From assembly GCA_001898505.1 (NCBI GenBank), contig MKTZ01000010.1, positions 124,001 through 188,000 of the forward strand: a stretch of DNA of 64,000 nt, given 5' to 3'. This DNA comes from Sphingobacteriales bacterium 50-39. Lineage in GTDB: Bacteria; Bacteroidota; Bacteroidia; Chitinophagales; Chitinophagaceae. Numbering within the stretch: position 1 is the first letter of the stretch; each line of letters opens with the position of its first letter. Below are positions 43,054 through 52,555 of the stretch, in pieces. The position numbers were made by a program, and so were the translations under genes. A model generated the notes under the pieces. That model had not been told where the DNA came from and did no database searches. It was given only the letters and a program-made list of their open reading frames with translations.

Positions 43054-44559
43054 TTAATATCCATTGTTCTGTGTAAGCTTCGGATTAACTATGAGTTCAT
43101 TGGCGGGTATCGGGAAAAGTGCTTCATATTCCGAGAAGACATAGTCCGTATTGGAGTAAGGGACGCCTTGTCTCGTCACGGTCGGATTTGCTTTTTCCTT
43201 TGCTGCGTAATTATTAAGAAAGGTGGTCAGTTGGGCGGTCGTCATAGTCCTTTTGAGGTCGAACCAGCGCCAGTTCTCGAAAGCCAGCTCCACTCTTCTT
43301 TCGTGCGCGAGCGTGTCCCTGAATACTGTCTGGCTCATTCCTGACAGATCGGAGAGACCGGCTCTGTGGCGCACCTTGTTCAGGTAGGTATAGGCATCTG
43401 TCGTAGGAGCGCCCTGCTCATTGATGGCTTCGGCCAGCATCAGCAGTACATCGGAGTAGCGCAATACGGGCCAGTTGTCATCCGTCCTGCCATAGATGGC
43501 ATGGACGTGATCATACTTTTTAATGTAGGGTACGGTCTGGTTGGTCACAGGGCTTTTGAAATCCAGGCCTACGGAAGCGTCCTTTCTTGTGTCGCCGGGC
43601 TCATAGGCATCGATGATGTCATTGGTCGGGATATTCCATCCACCCGGATTACTTTGCGGCCAGCCGGTGACGGCCCCTGCCGACAGCCTTGGCGCAAAGG
43701 TATAAATAAAGCTGCTCCATTCACCCAGGTCGTTGCCTCCCTGATACTGGATCTCGAATATGGATTCAATACCATTCTTTTTTTGTGGATTGAAAGCGTC
43801 TGCATAGTCGACGTTCAGATCGTATCCCAGCGGCAGCACCTGGCTCAAGGTCGTGGCGGCATCCGCGTATTTCTTTTCGGTGAGATACACTTTACCCAAC
43901 AGGGAGAGCGCTGCGCCCTTTGTGGCCCTGCCGACATGTCCTGCCTGGTATTTGACGGGCAGATCGCCCACGGCATCTTTCAGATCGGCTTCTATCTGTG
44001 CATAGACCTTATCGGATGATTCTCTCTGGTATGTCCAGGCATCGGAAGGCTGGTCCAGCGGTTTGGTGATAAGGATAACGGCGCCGTAATACTGTGTCAG
44101 TTCAAAGTACAGATAGGCCCGGATGAACTTCAGCTGTCCTTCGTTGACTGCTTTGACGGAATCCGTCAGGCCGGTGGCGCCCTGCATTTTTGCCAGGGTA
44201 TTATTGACGTTGTAGATGGAGTTGTAATAGTTGATATAGGACGAGTTCAGGTTAACACTATTGGCGTTGACCGTGTAAAACTCGAACGCTTCGATCCTGT
44301 CCGATTGCCCTCTGTCCCCCGGATTGAAATCAATAGTGGTATTATCGGAGGGCAGCTCGTTGGTGATCCATTGATCATTGGCAATTGCATGCAGGGTGCC
44401 ATACACCCCATTGACGGCCTGTTCCACCTGCTTTGCGTCTTTATAGAAAAGGTCGGTATTTACTTTGGTAGGGTCGGTCTTATTAAGAAAATCCTTTTTG
44501 CAGGACAACTGGACGAGGATGATCGTGACGGCCAGCAGACGTATGATAATAATTCTCAT
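43054..44559 (-). CDS. susD: SusD/RagB-family outer-membrane lipoprotein
   Basis: A 501-residue surface glycan-binding lipoprotein. Signal peptide with lipobox LVQLSC (Cys near 20) just after MRIIIIRLLAVTIILVQL. The SusD fold is shown by the early DLFYKDAKQVEQAVNGVYGT, RAYLYFELTQYYGAVILITK, and the late LLMLAEAINEQGAPTTDAYT and RVELAFENWRWFDLKRT. The C-terminus NPKLTQNNGY is typical. Start at 44559 is selected because it gives a proper signal peptide; a longer frame to 44709 runs back into susC. It starts 10 bases after the susC stop. Confidence 0.93.
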   Translation of the reverse strand: MRIIIIRLLAVTIILVQLSCKKDFLNKTDPTKVNTDLFYKDAKQVEQAVNGVYGTLHAIANDQWITNELPSDNTTIDFNPGDRGQSDRIEAFEFYTVNANSVNLNSSYINYYNSIYNVNNTLAKMQGATGLTDSVKAVNEGQLKFIRAYLYFELTQYYGAVILITKPLDQPSDAWTYQRESSDKVYAQIEADLKDAVGDLPVKYQAGHVGRATKGAALSLLGKVYLTEKKYADAATTLSQVLPLGYDLNVDYADAFNPQKKNGIESIFEIQYQGGNDLGEWSSFIYTFAPRLSAGAVTGWPQSNPGGWNIPTNDIIDAYEPGDTRKDASVGLDFKSPVTNQTVPYIKKYDHVHAIYGRTDDNWPVLRYSDVLLMLAEAINEQGAPTTDAYTYLNKVRHRAGLSDLSGMSQTVFRDTLAHERRVELAFENWRWFDLKRTMTTAQLTTFLNNYAAKEKANPTVTRQGVPYSNTDYVFSEYEALFPIPANELIVNPKLTQNNGY

Positions 44560-44569
44560 TGGTAAAAAT

Positions 44570-47500
44570 TTAAAATGTGAAGTTGACGCCGAGGGTGAAT
44601 GTTCTTGCCAATGGATAGGCTTCGTCGTCCAATCCGGGGTTGATACCGCCTCTGTTGTTGACATCGGGATTGGAACCGGGATATTTGGTAAAGAGGAACA
44701 TATTGTCACCGCTGGCGTACAAACGGAGAGATTTGAACATCAGCTTGGGGGTAGGGGGTTGGTAGGTGTATCCTATGCTGATATTCTTGATCCACATATG
44801 GCTGCCGCTGTAGACATAGCGTGAGTTGCTTTCTCTTTCCCATTTCCAGGTGTTGGTGGTTGCCAATCTGCCATTGCCGGGGTTCTGCGGATTACGGTAG
44901 CGCAGCTTGCTTTCTTCCAGCACATTGAATACGCCATCCATGTTCATGGTAGAGGCTTCGATGACCCTGTATATGTCATAGCCCTGTGCGCCGTTGATGA
45001 GGATGCTCCAGTCGAAGTGCCTGAAGTCCCCGCCTATGGAGAGGCCGTAGGTGAACTTGGGCCAGGGGTTGCCGATCTGGACCATGTCCTTTGTGTCATA
45101 GGATATAGTATCGTTGTGATTGGCGTCGAAGTATTTGTATACGCCGGGGATGGCTCCATCCTGGAAGGGGGATTTGTCGATGTCGGCCTGGTCCTTAAAG
45201 ATGCCGATCATTTTGAAACCGAAAATCGCGCCGATGGGCGAACCGGGTCGGGAAATATTGTATCCGCCGTAGAAGTCGCCGGCGAGGAGCTGGTCGTTGG
45301 GACCGTTGATCGCAAGTACCTTGTTCCTGTTGATGGACAGGTTGCCGCTGACCCATAAGCCAACGGTTCGAACCCTGGTCTTGTACCTTGCCGCAAATTC
45401 GAAACCCTTGTTCTGCACCTTCCCTATATTGGCCAGGTAATCAGTAAAGCCGGATATGGCAGGTAAGGGTATGGACAATAGCATATCGCTGGTGATCTTG
45501 TCGTAATATTCTGCGGTGAAGGTGAGCTTGTCCTGAAAGGCGGAAAGATCGATGCCCAGGTCGAGCTGTTTGGACCTTTCCCATTTCAGTGTGGGATTTG
45601 GTATGCCGTTCACCACCTGACCCCGTACCAGATTGTTGTCTAAGATGTAGTTATTGTCCGTCATGAAAGACAGTGCACCGTAATTCGGAATACCGTTATT
45701 GCCGGTGATCCCCCAGCTGGCTCTCAGTTTCAGGTCGGACAGCCAGGATATATCAGACATGAATTTCTCGCTGCTGATACGCCAACCGGCAGAGACGGCG
45801 GGGAAATTACCATACTTTACATTCTCGCCGAACCTGGAGCTGCCTTCTCTGCGGAAGCTGCCGGAGAACAGGTATTTCTCGGCAAATACGTAGTTGACCC
45901 TGCCGAAGAAGGCGTCAAGGCTCCAACCATATTCACCGGAACCTGCCGTCTTCAACGCTGCCGAATTGAGGAAGGGAGTAAGGTCGTTGGGGAACTGGGC
46001 GCCACTGGCATTCAGGGTGGTCGTTTTTTCATCCTGGGCCGTATAACCTACCAGTACATTGATGCGATGGCTGCCAAAAGTATTGTTGTAGGTCAAAAGC
46101 TGATCAGCGGAATAGTTACGGGTATTTACCTGCTGATCCGTCTCCCTGGCATCTCTGGGGGGCGGTGCATTTTCACCGGGGATGGTGGAGGGAACGAATT
46201 GTTTGTAGCTGTTGTAATTCAACAGTCCGTTGAGAGAGCTTTTGAACTTAAAGTTCTTTAAGAAGGAGATCTCTATGAAGGCATTGGTCAGCAGCTGGCC
46301 AATGTTGGACCGGCTCTGGATATCTGTCAGGGACATGACGGGATTGGCAAATCCAAATACGCCGTCGTGACCACCAACGTATGCATGGTAGCTACCGTCC
46401 GGGTTATAAATGGGATCGCGGGGGTCGGCGATGAGCGAGGCGCCTACTATCTGGTCCCGGCCTTCCGTGGCCTGCGCCAGGTTGTTGGTGGCAAAGGAAC
46501 CATTTACTTTCAGGCCCATGCTGATATTGTCATTCACTTTGCCGTCGATGTTACCCCGTACGGAGAAATTATCGAATTTGGTATTGAGCAGTATCCCTTC
46601 CTGTCTTGTAAAGCCGGCGGACAAAAAGGAGTGGAGGTTATTATTGCCCTGTGAAAGAGAAACATAATAGTTTTGGAAAGGAGCATTGTCATGCAGGGTG
46701 GCATCAAACCAGTTGGTCGATGTTTTTGTTTGCTCAGGATAGCGGTAGTCCAGCGGTACTTCGCTGATGTCGGGCTCCCTGTTCTGGAAGTACCGGATCT
46801 TGTCCATAAAGATATCCTTTTTGAACTGTGCAAACTCTTGTCCATTGAGCATCTTTACTTTCCTGCCGGAGGGGATGTTCTGTATACCATAGCTGCTGCT
46901 GACGTTGAGGACCGGCGCTCCGGGTTTACCATTTTTGGTGGTGATCAGCACAACGCCGTTGGAGCCTCTTGCACCATAGATTGCAGTGGAGACTGCGTCT
47001 TTCAGGATACTGATGTTCTCGATGTCGTTGCCATTGAAATTCTGCCCCAGGCTGGTGCCAAGAGGAAATCCGTCTACGACATACAGAGGGGCGCTACCAG
47101 CGCCCAGCGAACCCAGGCCCCGCACATTGATCTCAAACTCGCCTCCGGGTACGCCCGTGGACTGTCTGGCGGTGACACCTGGCGCCTGCCCCACCAGCAG
47201 GCGGGTAGGGTTGGCTGCAGGGATATCCTTTGTCGCTGCCAGGTCGATGCTGGCGACAGACCCTGTCACCTCTCGTCTGCGCTGTGAGCCATAACCGATG
47301 ACAACGACATCGTTGAGGGCATTGATATTTCGTTTAAGGATCACTTCGGCGATATTGCCGGTGGTGACGGGGAATTCCTGTGTGACAAAGCCTACGTGGC
47401 TGATCAGGAGGACAGAGGGATTCGAGGGGATGGTGATGGTAAATCTTCCATCGTGTGAGGACCGCACACCTTTGGTCGAACCTTTTATCAGGATATCGGC

Positions 47501-47632
47501 TCCTTCAACTGCGGCGCCCGATTCATCTTTGATGACGCCGCTGATCTGATTGGACTGGGCCATAGCCACTGAGCAGATCATGAAAAATAAGGAGACACAA
47601 AGGGTGGGAAGAAGTAATTGGTATTTCTTCAT
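44570..47632 (-). CDS. susC: SusC/RagA-family TonB-linked outer-membrane transporter
   Basis: A 1020-residue transporter that imports oligosaccharides with its SusD lid. Signal peptide ends VAMAQ. Residues about 28-110 form the carboxypeptidase-regulatory-like domain (SGVIKDESGAAVEGADILIK). The plug holds NDVVVIGYGSQRRREVTGSV, RLLVGQAPGVTARQSTG and ILKDAVSTAIYGARGSNGVV. The barrel ends RTFTLGVNFTF with the terminal Phe. Start at 47632 gives a good signal peptide and lies in front of a -7 element on the minus strand. It belongs to the four-gene minus-strand operon and is divergent from the AraC gene. Confidence 0.95.
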   Translation of the reverse strand: MKKYQLLLPTLCVSLFFMICSVAMAQSNQISGVIKDESGAAVEGADILIKGSTKGVRSSHDGRFTITIPSNPSVLLISHVGFVTQEFPVTTGNIAEVILKRNINALNDVVVIGYGSQRRREVTGSVASIDLAATKDIPAANPTRLLVGQAPGVTARQSTGVPGGEFEINVRGLGSLGAGSAPLYVVDGFPLGTSLGQNFNGNDIENISILKDAVSTAIYGARGSNGVVLITTKNGKPGAPVLNVSSSYGIQNIPSGRKVKMLNGQEFAQFKKDIFMDKIRYFQNREPDISEVPLDYRYPEQTKTSTNWFDATLHDNAPFQNYYVSLSQGNNNLHSFLSAGFTRQEGILLNTKFDNFSVRGNIDGKVNDNISMGLKVNGSFATNNLAQATEGRDQIVGASLIADPRDPIYNPDGSYHAYVGGHDGVFGFANPVMSLTDIQSRSNIGQLLTNAFIEISFLKNFKFKSSLNGLLNYNSYKQFVPSTIPGENAPPPRDARETDQQVNTRNYSADQLLTYNNTFGSHRINVLVGYTAQDEKTTTLNASGAQFPNDLTPFLNSAALKTAGSGEYGWSLDAFFGRVNYVFAEKYLFSGSFRREGSSRFGENVKYGNFPAVSAGWRISSEKFMSDISWLSDLKLRASWGITGNNGIPNYGALSFMTDNNYILDNNLVRGQVVNGIPNPTLKWERSKQLDLGIDLSAFQDKLTFTAEYYDKITSDMLLSIPLPAISGFTDYLANIGKVQNKGFEFAARYKTRVRTVGLWVSGNLSINRNKVLAINGPNDQLLAGDFYGGYNISRPGSPIGAIFGFKMIGIFKDQADIDKSPFQDGAIPGVYKYFDANHNDTISYDTKDMVQIGNPWPKFTYGLSIGGDFRHFDWSILINGAQGYDIYRVIEASTMNMDGVFNVLEESKLRYRNPQNPGNGRLATTNTWKWERESNSRYVYSGSHMWIKNISIGYTYQPPTPKLMFKSLRLYASGDNMFLFTKYPGSNPDVNNRGGINPGLDDEAYPLARTFTLGVNFTF

Positions 47633-47661
47633 ATGCAGGCAATTTTGATATTTTTTCCCGA

Positions 47662-47669
47662 CAAATTTA
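47662..47669 (-). promoter_or_regulatory. -7 element of the susC operon
   Basis: TAAATTTG on the minus strand (plus-strand CAAATTTA), 30 bases before the susC start. No clear -33 TTTG is seen at the usual distance, so activation by a regulator such as the divergent AraC protein would fit. Confidence 0.55.
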
Positions 47670-47743
47670 TTTTGCATACGTTTGATAGGAAATACACAAA
47701 CTGCTCTTTCAATAATACTTTTTGACACCATCAACAGTGTGCC

Positions 47744-48655
47744 ATGAACAACTTCTACAAATACCTGCCGACAAGCGAGGCCGATGAAAGGTGGGGGATC
47801 TTTGTGCTGAATGCGGGTTGCAACCGTATCAGCAAGCATGCTGCCTATCCGGCTCCGGACCATCCGACGCATCATTATTTTAATTGGAACAACGGCCGTG
47901 TACTCGATGAATACCAACTGATCTATATTGCAAGGGGCGCCGGCAAGTTCGAGTCGTCCAGCTGCGCGCAGATAGATGTAGAGGAAGGGAGTGTGTTCAT
48001 CCTATTCCCCAATGAGTGGCATCGATTCAAACCGGACGAGCAGATGGGCTGGGATGAGTTTTGGGTAGGATTCAAGGGGTCAGTTATCGAGAATCTTGTA
48101 AGACAGGAATTCTTATCACGGACGAACCCGGTGCTGCATGTCGGTGTCAGCGACCCTGTCATCCAGCTGCTCAGCGAGATCATCGAAAGAACAAAAGAGG
48201 AGAAGACGGGCTATCAGCAATTAGTATCGGGCATCGTATATCATCTGCTGGGGAAGGTCTATTCATTGGTGAAGGAGCGGAGCTTCGAGCCGGAGGACCC
48301 TACGGAATCCATCATCAACAAGGCCAGGGTGATCTTCCGAACGAATATCGATAAGGACATCGATGTAAAAAAGGTGGCAGAGGAGCTGAATATAAGCTAT
48401 GCCTGGTTCAGAAGGTCCTTTTCACGATATACGGGGATCGCACCCAATCAATATATCATTCAATTGAAAATAGAGAGGGCTAAAACGCTGCTGGCCGATC
48501 ATACAAAGAGTATCAAGTCGATAGCTTTCAGCATGAATTTCGAGTCGGCTTTTTATTTTAGTAAACTTTTCAAGGAGAAGACGGGGTACTCGCCGGAGGA
48601 GTACCGGAAGAACCTGCGGGATATGCGGCCGTCCAGGAATTCAGCGCAAGATTAA
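47744..48655 (+). CDS. AraC-family transcriptional regulator of the susCD operon
   Basis: A 303-residue regulator. The N-terminal part is a cupin sensor domain (HHYFNWNNGRVLDEYQLIYI, GSVFILFPNEWHRFKPDEQ). The C-terminal double HTH (residues about 205-300) holds VKKVAEELNISYAWFRRSFS, YTGIAPNQYIIQLKIERAKT and SIKSIAFSMNFESAFYFSKL, ending KEKTGYSPEEYRKN. Divergence from susC with 111 bases between starts suggests it senses the locus sugar. Polysaccharide loci of Bacteroidota more often use hybrid two-component or ECF/anti-sigma regulators. The sulfatase gene follows after 12 bases. Confidence 0.9.
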   Translation: MNNFYKYLPTSEADERWGIFVLNAGCNRISKHAAYPAPDHPTHHYFNWNNGRVLDEYQLIYIARGAGKFESSSCAQIDVEEGSVFILFPNEWHRFKPDEQMGWDEFWVGFKGSVIENLVRQEFLSRTNPVLHVGVSDPVIQLLSEIIERTKEEKTGYQQLVSGIVYHLLGKVYSLVKERSFEPEDPTESIINKARVIFRTNIDKDIDVKKVAEELNISYAWFRRSFSRYTGIAPNQYIIQLKIERAKTLLADHTKSIKSIAFSMNFESAFYFSKLFKEKTGYSPEEYRKNLRDMRPSRNSAQD

Positions 48656-48667
48656 TATATTTGGATC

Positions 48668-50191
48668 ATGAACTATCGTATACTTTCTTTTCTGCTGACG
48701 GGCATCCTTTTTGCCGGGGCTGTCGGAGCACAATCGCGCCGCCCCAATATTATTTTTATCATTTCGGATGACCATGCCTACCAGGCTATCAGCGCCTATG
48801 GAAGCAGGCTGGCGCAAACGCCCAATATAGACCGGATCGGACGGGAGGGTGCGATCTTTACCAGGGCTATGGTCACGAATTCCATCTGCGGGCCCAGCAG
48901 AGCGACACTCCTAACGGGGAAGTACAGCCATATGAATGGGTATACCCTGAATGAGAAGAGATTCAATACGGATCAGTTCCTGTTTCCGGCGTTATTGCAG
49001 GAGAACGGTTACCAGACGGCCTGGGTAGGTAAATGGCATCTGGGCAGTCTGCCACGGGGGCTTGATTATTGGCGTATTTTACGCGGGCAGGGGGAATATT
49101 ATAATCCGGATATTATCGGGCCGGGTGATACGACGCGGATGGAAGGATATGTCACGGACCTGATCACGAGGCTTTCTACTTCATGGCTGGATGTCAGGGA
49201 TACATCGAAACCTTTTTGTCTTATCATAGGAGAAAAGGCAACGCATAGAGAATGGCTGCCGGATATACAGGACCTGGGCGCCTATGATAGCAAGGATTTC
49301 CCGCTGCCTTCGACGTTCTTTGACAACTATGCGGGCCGGGTGGCGGCTGCGGATCAGGACATGACCATCGACAAGACCATGCGACTGAAAGAAGACCTTA
49401 AGGTGCACGCGGATTATGTGCACAGCGGTATCTACAATAGATTTACCCCTGCTCAAAAGAAGGCTTTTTACGACTATTACGAAAATAAGATCAGCAAGGA
49501 ATTCGATACGCGACACGATACGGGCAGGGCGTTGGTGCGATGGAAATACGAACGGTATCTGAAGGATTATCTGGCGGTGGCCCGCTCGATGGACCGGAAT
49601 ATCGGCCAGCTGCTGGAGTATTTGGACAGGACGGGGCTGGCCCGGAATACGGTGGTAGTCTATTGTTCGGACCAGGGATTTTATATGGGAGAACATGGCT
49701 GGTTCGATAAAAGATGGATGTATGAGCCATCTTTGCGGACACCTTTCCTGATACGCTGGCCGGGAGTGATAAAGCCGGGAAGTTCGGTGAGCCGGCTGAT
49801 GTTGAATATCGATTGGGCGCCTACGTTACTGGATATAGCGGGGGTGAGGTCTCCGGAGGGGGTACAGGGTGTTTCGTTCCTGCCTTTGCTGAAGGGTGAT
49901 GTGACGAGGTGGCGGAAGGCGATGTACTATCATTACTATGAGTACCCGCAGCCGCATCATGTGTACCCGCATTTTGGGGTGCGGACGGAGCGATATAAGC
50001 TGGTACGTTTCTATGGCCCATCGGATAGCTGGGAACTGTACGATCTTGTGAAAGATCCTGATGAGGTGCATAACCTGTATGGACATGCGGGATATGAGAA
50101 GGAGACGGCGGAGTTGAAATCCACGCTGAAGGGGCTGATACGGGAATATAAGGACCGCGAGGCGGAGAAGATACTGGAGGAGAAGCCCTAG
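48668..50191 (+). CDS. Exported sulfatase (S1 family)
   Basis: A 507-residue exported sulfatase. Signal peptide residues 1-21 (LSFLLTGILFAGAVGAQ). The catalytic motif CGPSR (Cys74) is the C-x-P-S-R sequence converted to formylglycine, in NSICGPSRATLLTGKYSH. Metal ligands come from IIFIISDDHAYQ and YCSDQGFYMGEHGWFDKR. The C-terminus has YHYYEYPQPHHVYPHFGVRT, resembling S1 sulfatases that act on N-acetylglucosamine-6-sulfate or related glycans. Presence next to the susC locus suggests removal of sulfate from that glycan. No maturase is in the window. Confidence 0.9.
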   Translation: MNYRILSFLLTGILFAGAVGAQSRRPNIIFIISDDHAYQAISAYGSRLAQTPNIDRIGREGAIFTRAMVTNSICGPSRATLLTGKYSHMNGYTLNEKRFNTDQFLFPALLQENGYQTAWVGKWHLGSLPRGLDYWRILRGQGEYYNPDIIGPGDTTRMEGYVTDLITRLSTSWLDVRDTSKPFCLIIGEKATHREWLPDIQDLGAYDSKDFPLPSTFFDNYAGRVAAADQDMTIDKTMRLKEDLKVHADYVHSGIYNRFTPAQKKAFYDYYENKISKEFDTRHDTGRALVRWKYERYLKDYLAVARSMDRNIGQLLEYLDRTGLARNTVVVYCSDQGFYMGEHGWFDKRWMYEPSLRTPFLIRWPGVIKPGSSVSRLMLNIDWAPTLLDIAGVRSPEGVQGVSFLPLLKGDVTRWRKAMYYHYYEYPQPHHVYPHFGVRTERYKLVRFYGPSDSWELYDLVKDPDEVHNLYGHAGYEKETAELKSTLKGLIREYKDREAEKILEEKP

Positions 50192-50193
50192 AC

Positions 50194-51015
50194 ATGGTAC
50201 TATACCGTCAATATCAGCCAGGGACCCATCTATCGGCTTTTATCGAGTGCTATTGGGTATACTATTCACCCGTCCCGCGTTTTGAAGAGGAGAAGCTGAT
50301 CCCGGGAGGAAGGGTGGAAATGATCTTTCATTTCGACAGCCCGGTTCACTGGCTGATCAGTCCGGGGGCTGTCCGGGGCGAACTGTTATCCAGCGTTCAT
50401 TTTATGGGTCAAAGAGACCGGTTGTTCCTGTCCCGGCCCACAGGATGTGTGCATTTGCTTGGAGTTCGCTTTAAACCTGGCGGTCTCACTGCTTTCACTT
50501 CCATGCCTGTATCCAGCATCCTCAACCGGATGGTGACAGCGGCAGATATCCTTGGTCCTTCGATACATGAATGGGAGGATCGGTTGTATGCTCAAAACTG
50601 TGACATGGATAAGGTCCGGCTGCTGGATCAACTGTTTTCCGGGCTGCTCCGGGGCTCGTTTGGCATGCAACCCGCGTTGGGCTTAGCGCTGAGTATTATC
50701 CGAAGACATCCGGGGGAAGCTTCCATCCTGGATATTTGCGCTCAAACGGGCTGGTATTATAAGAAGCTGGAGCGGGCCTTTAAGGCTTCGGTGGGCTATA
50801 CTCCAAGGCAATATTGCAAGATCCTCCGCTTCAACCAGGCCTTCCGGAAAATGAATATGCGCCTGTCATACACGGAGATTAGCCACTCCAGCGGATATTA
50901 TGATCAATCTCATTTTATCAAGGATTTTTACCGATATGCAGGGATCGCTCCGGGCGATTTTCGGCTGGTAGGCGAATCTATGACTGAATTCCTGGTCCGG
51001 TATCAGGCTGTCTAA
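50194..51015 (+). CDS. AraC-family transcriptional regulator
   Basis: A 273-residue regulator with a DUF6597-like N-terminal domain: QYQPGTHLSAFIECYWVYYS, LIPGGRVEMIFHFDSPVHWL and LLGVRFKPGGLTAFTSMPVS. The C-terminal AraC HTH (residues about 165-265) holds ILDICAQTGWYYKKLERAFK, GYTPRQYCKILRFNQAFRKM and YDQSHFIKDFYRYAGIAPG. It starts two bases after the sulfatase stop, so the two are likely co-transcribed. Targets cannot be inferred. Confidence 0.9.
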   Translation: MVLYRQYQPGTHLSAFIECYWVYYSPVPRFEEEKLIPGGRVEMIFHFDSPVHWLISPGAVRGELLSSVHFMGQRDRLFLSRPTGCVHLLGVRFKPGGLTAFTSMPVSSILNRMVTAADILGPSIHEWEDRLYAQNCDMDKVRLLDQLFSGLLRGSFGMQPALGLALSIIRRHPGEASILDICAQTGWYYKKLERAFKASVGYTPRQYCKILRFNQAFRKMNMRLSYTEISHSSGYYDQSHFIKDFYRYAGIAPGDFRLVGESMTEFLVRYQAV

Positions 51016-51058
51016 AATTTACAATTTCAGGCCAGGGATGTGCATTAGCTTTGAATGC

Positions 51059-52555
51059 ATGAAAGCATCTAAAAGATCGACAGCCCTGCTGGCAATATTC
51101 ATATCGGGGATATTTTGGTATCTGTCCTTCGACCTGGCGCTGCATGCATGGTGGGCAACATGGATAGCGCCTATGCCCGTGCTGTATCTATCTCTGCGGG
51201 TCTCGGGATGGCAGGCATTCGGCGCGGCCTTTGTCAGTTGCCTGGCCGGCTGGTGCAGCTGGATACCTTATCTTCTTACCATCCTTCCTTTACCGGTGAT
51301 CCTGCTTGTAGTCATTCTCTTCTCTTTGCCGATGGCCCTGGTCGTTGCACTGAGCCGGAGAATAATACTCAAACATGTTTTTCCGCCCCTGGCTGCCCTT
51401 TTCGTCTATCCCGTACTGTTGACAACTGCTGAATTTCTACAATTCCTGTTGTCCCGCGACGGGACTTTCGGAAGTATTGCTTATACGCAATGTAATTTTC
51501 TACCTATCATACAGATTGCTTCGATAACGGGCATCCTGGGTATTACTTTCATGGTCAGCTTTGTTCCATCAGCGATTGTCCTGGTAGTCCATTATCATCG
51601 TCAGGGCAGGGTGGTAAGGAACCTGGTGTTGATGGGTATATTTCCGACTGCTGCTGTATTGACTTATGGTCTGCTGCGTTTGCGAGAGAGCAGACCTTCG
51701 GAATGTACAAAGGTCGGACTGGCAGCTATATCCATGAGTACGTATAAAAATGTATACGATACCAGCAGAGAGGAACAACTACACCTGACGCGGCTTTATC
51801 TAAGCGAAGTGGATTCTCTGGCAGGGAAGGGCGCTCGGGTAATATTATTACCGGAGAAATGTATTCCCGTGTCCGACGCAACGGAGGCTTCCATCCAGGA
51901 ACTTTTCAGCGATCGCTCACGGCATTTGGGTATAACGATCATAGTGGGATTTACACGAATATATAAAGGCCATATGGAATGCCAGGCCAGGGTATTTTCC
52001 TCCAATGGCGACCAGGTCCTGAATTACCGGAAGGTTAACCTGTTCGAGGGCGAGGTCCTGGACGGGTTCAAGGCAGGTAAAGAGCCGGGCTTCTACGATC
52101 GGCAGGGCGTTCGGACCGGGGTTGCCATTTGCAAGGATATGGATTACCAGCGTTACATGATCCTTTACGGAAAGATGGGTGCATCTGTACTTTATGTGCC
52201 TGCCTGGGATTTTGACAGGGATGGATGGCTTCATGCGCGTATGGCTATGATGCGGGCTGTTGAAAACGGGTTCGTCCTGGTCAGGAATGCACAGCAGGGA
52301 AGACTGATCATCAGCGACGACAGGGGCAGCGTGCTGGCTGAAGCCAGCTCTGAAAAGAGCAAGCATGCTTCGGTGACCGGTGAGGTATGTACAAAGGCCG
52401 GCGGCTTGACCTTATATAGTCGTTGGGGCGATTGGTTCGGCTGGTTGAACCTGTTCTTAGCCGTGGCTCAGATCGTGATGCTCTCGCACTGGCTTAGGAA
52501 GGCCTCGTCCACGTCGGCGCCCAGGCCGGGGGTGTCGGGTATCTCCAGGAAATAG
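51059..52555 (+). CDS. Apolipoprotein N-acyltransferase-like membrane nitrilase
   Basis: A 498-residue protein with about six N-terminal membrane helices (residues 1-200; WYLSFDLALHAWWATWIAPM, LLTILPLPVILLVVILFS), then a nitrilase domain with the catalytic triad Glu266 (LLPEKCIP), Lys325 (NYRKVNLF) and Cys358 (VAICKDMDY), and a final helix (LNLFLAVAQIVMLSHWL). This is the layout of Lnt, which adds the third acyl chain to lipoproteins. It is weaker than typical Lnt, and its last residues lie antisense to the epimerase gene. ATG 51059 is preferred; 51038 is an alternative. Confidence 0.75.
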   Translation: MKASKRSTALLAIFISGIFWYLSFDLALHAWWATWIAPMPVLYLSLRVSGWQAFGAAFVSCLAGWCSWIPYLLTILPLPVILLVVILFSLPMALVVALSRRIILKHVFPPLAALFVYPVLLTTAEFLQFLLSRDGTFGSIAYTQCNFLPIIQIASITGILGITFMVSFVPSAIVLVVHYHRQGRVVRNLVLMGIFPTAAVLTYGLLRLRESRPSECTKVGLAAISMSTYKNVYDTSREEQLHLTRLYLSEVDSLAGKGARVILLPEKCIPVSDATEASIQELFSDRSRHLGITIIVGFTRIYKGHMECQARVFSSNGDQVLNYRKVNLFEGEVLDGFKAGKEPGFYDRQGVRTGVAICKDMDYQRYMILYGKMGASVLYVPAWDFDRDGWLHARMAMMRAVENGFVLVRNAQQGRLIISDDRGSVLAEASSEKSKHASVTGEVCTKAGGLTLYSRWGDWFGWLNLFLAVAQIVMLSHWLRKASSTSAPRPGVSGISRK

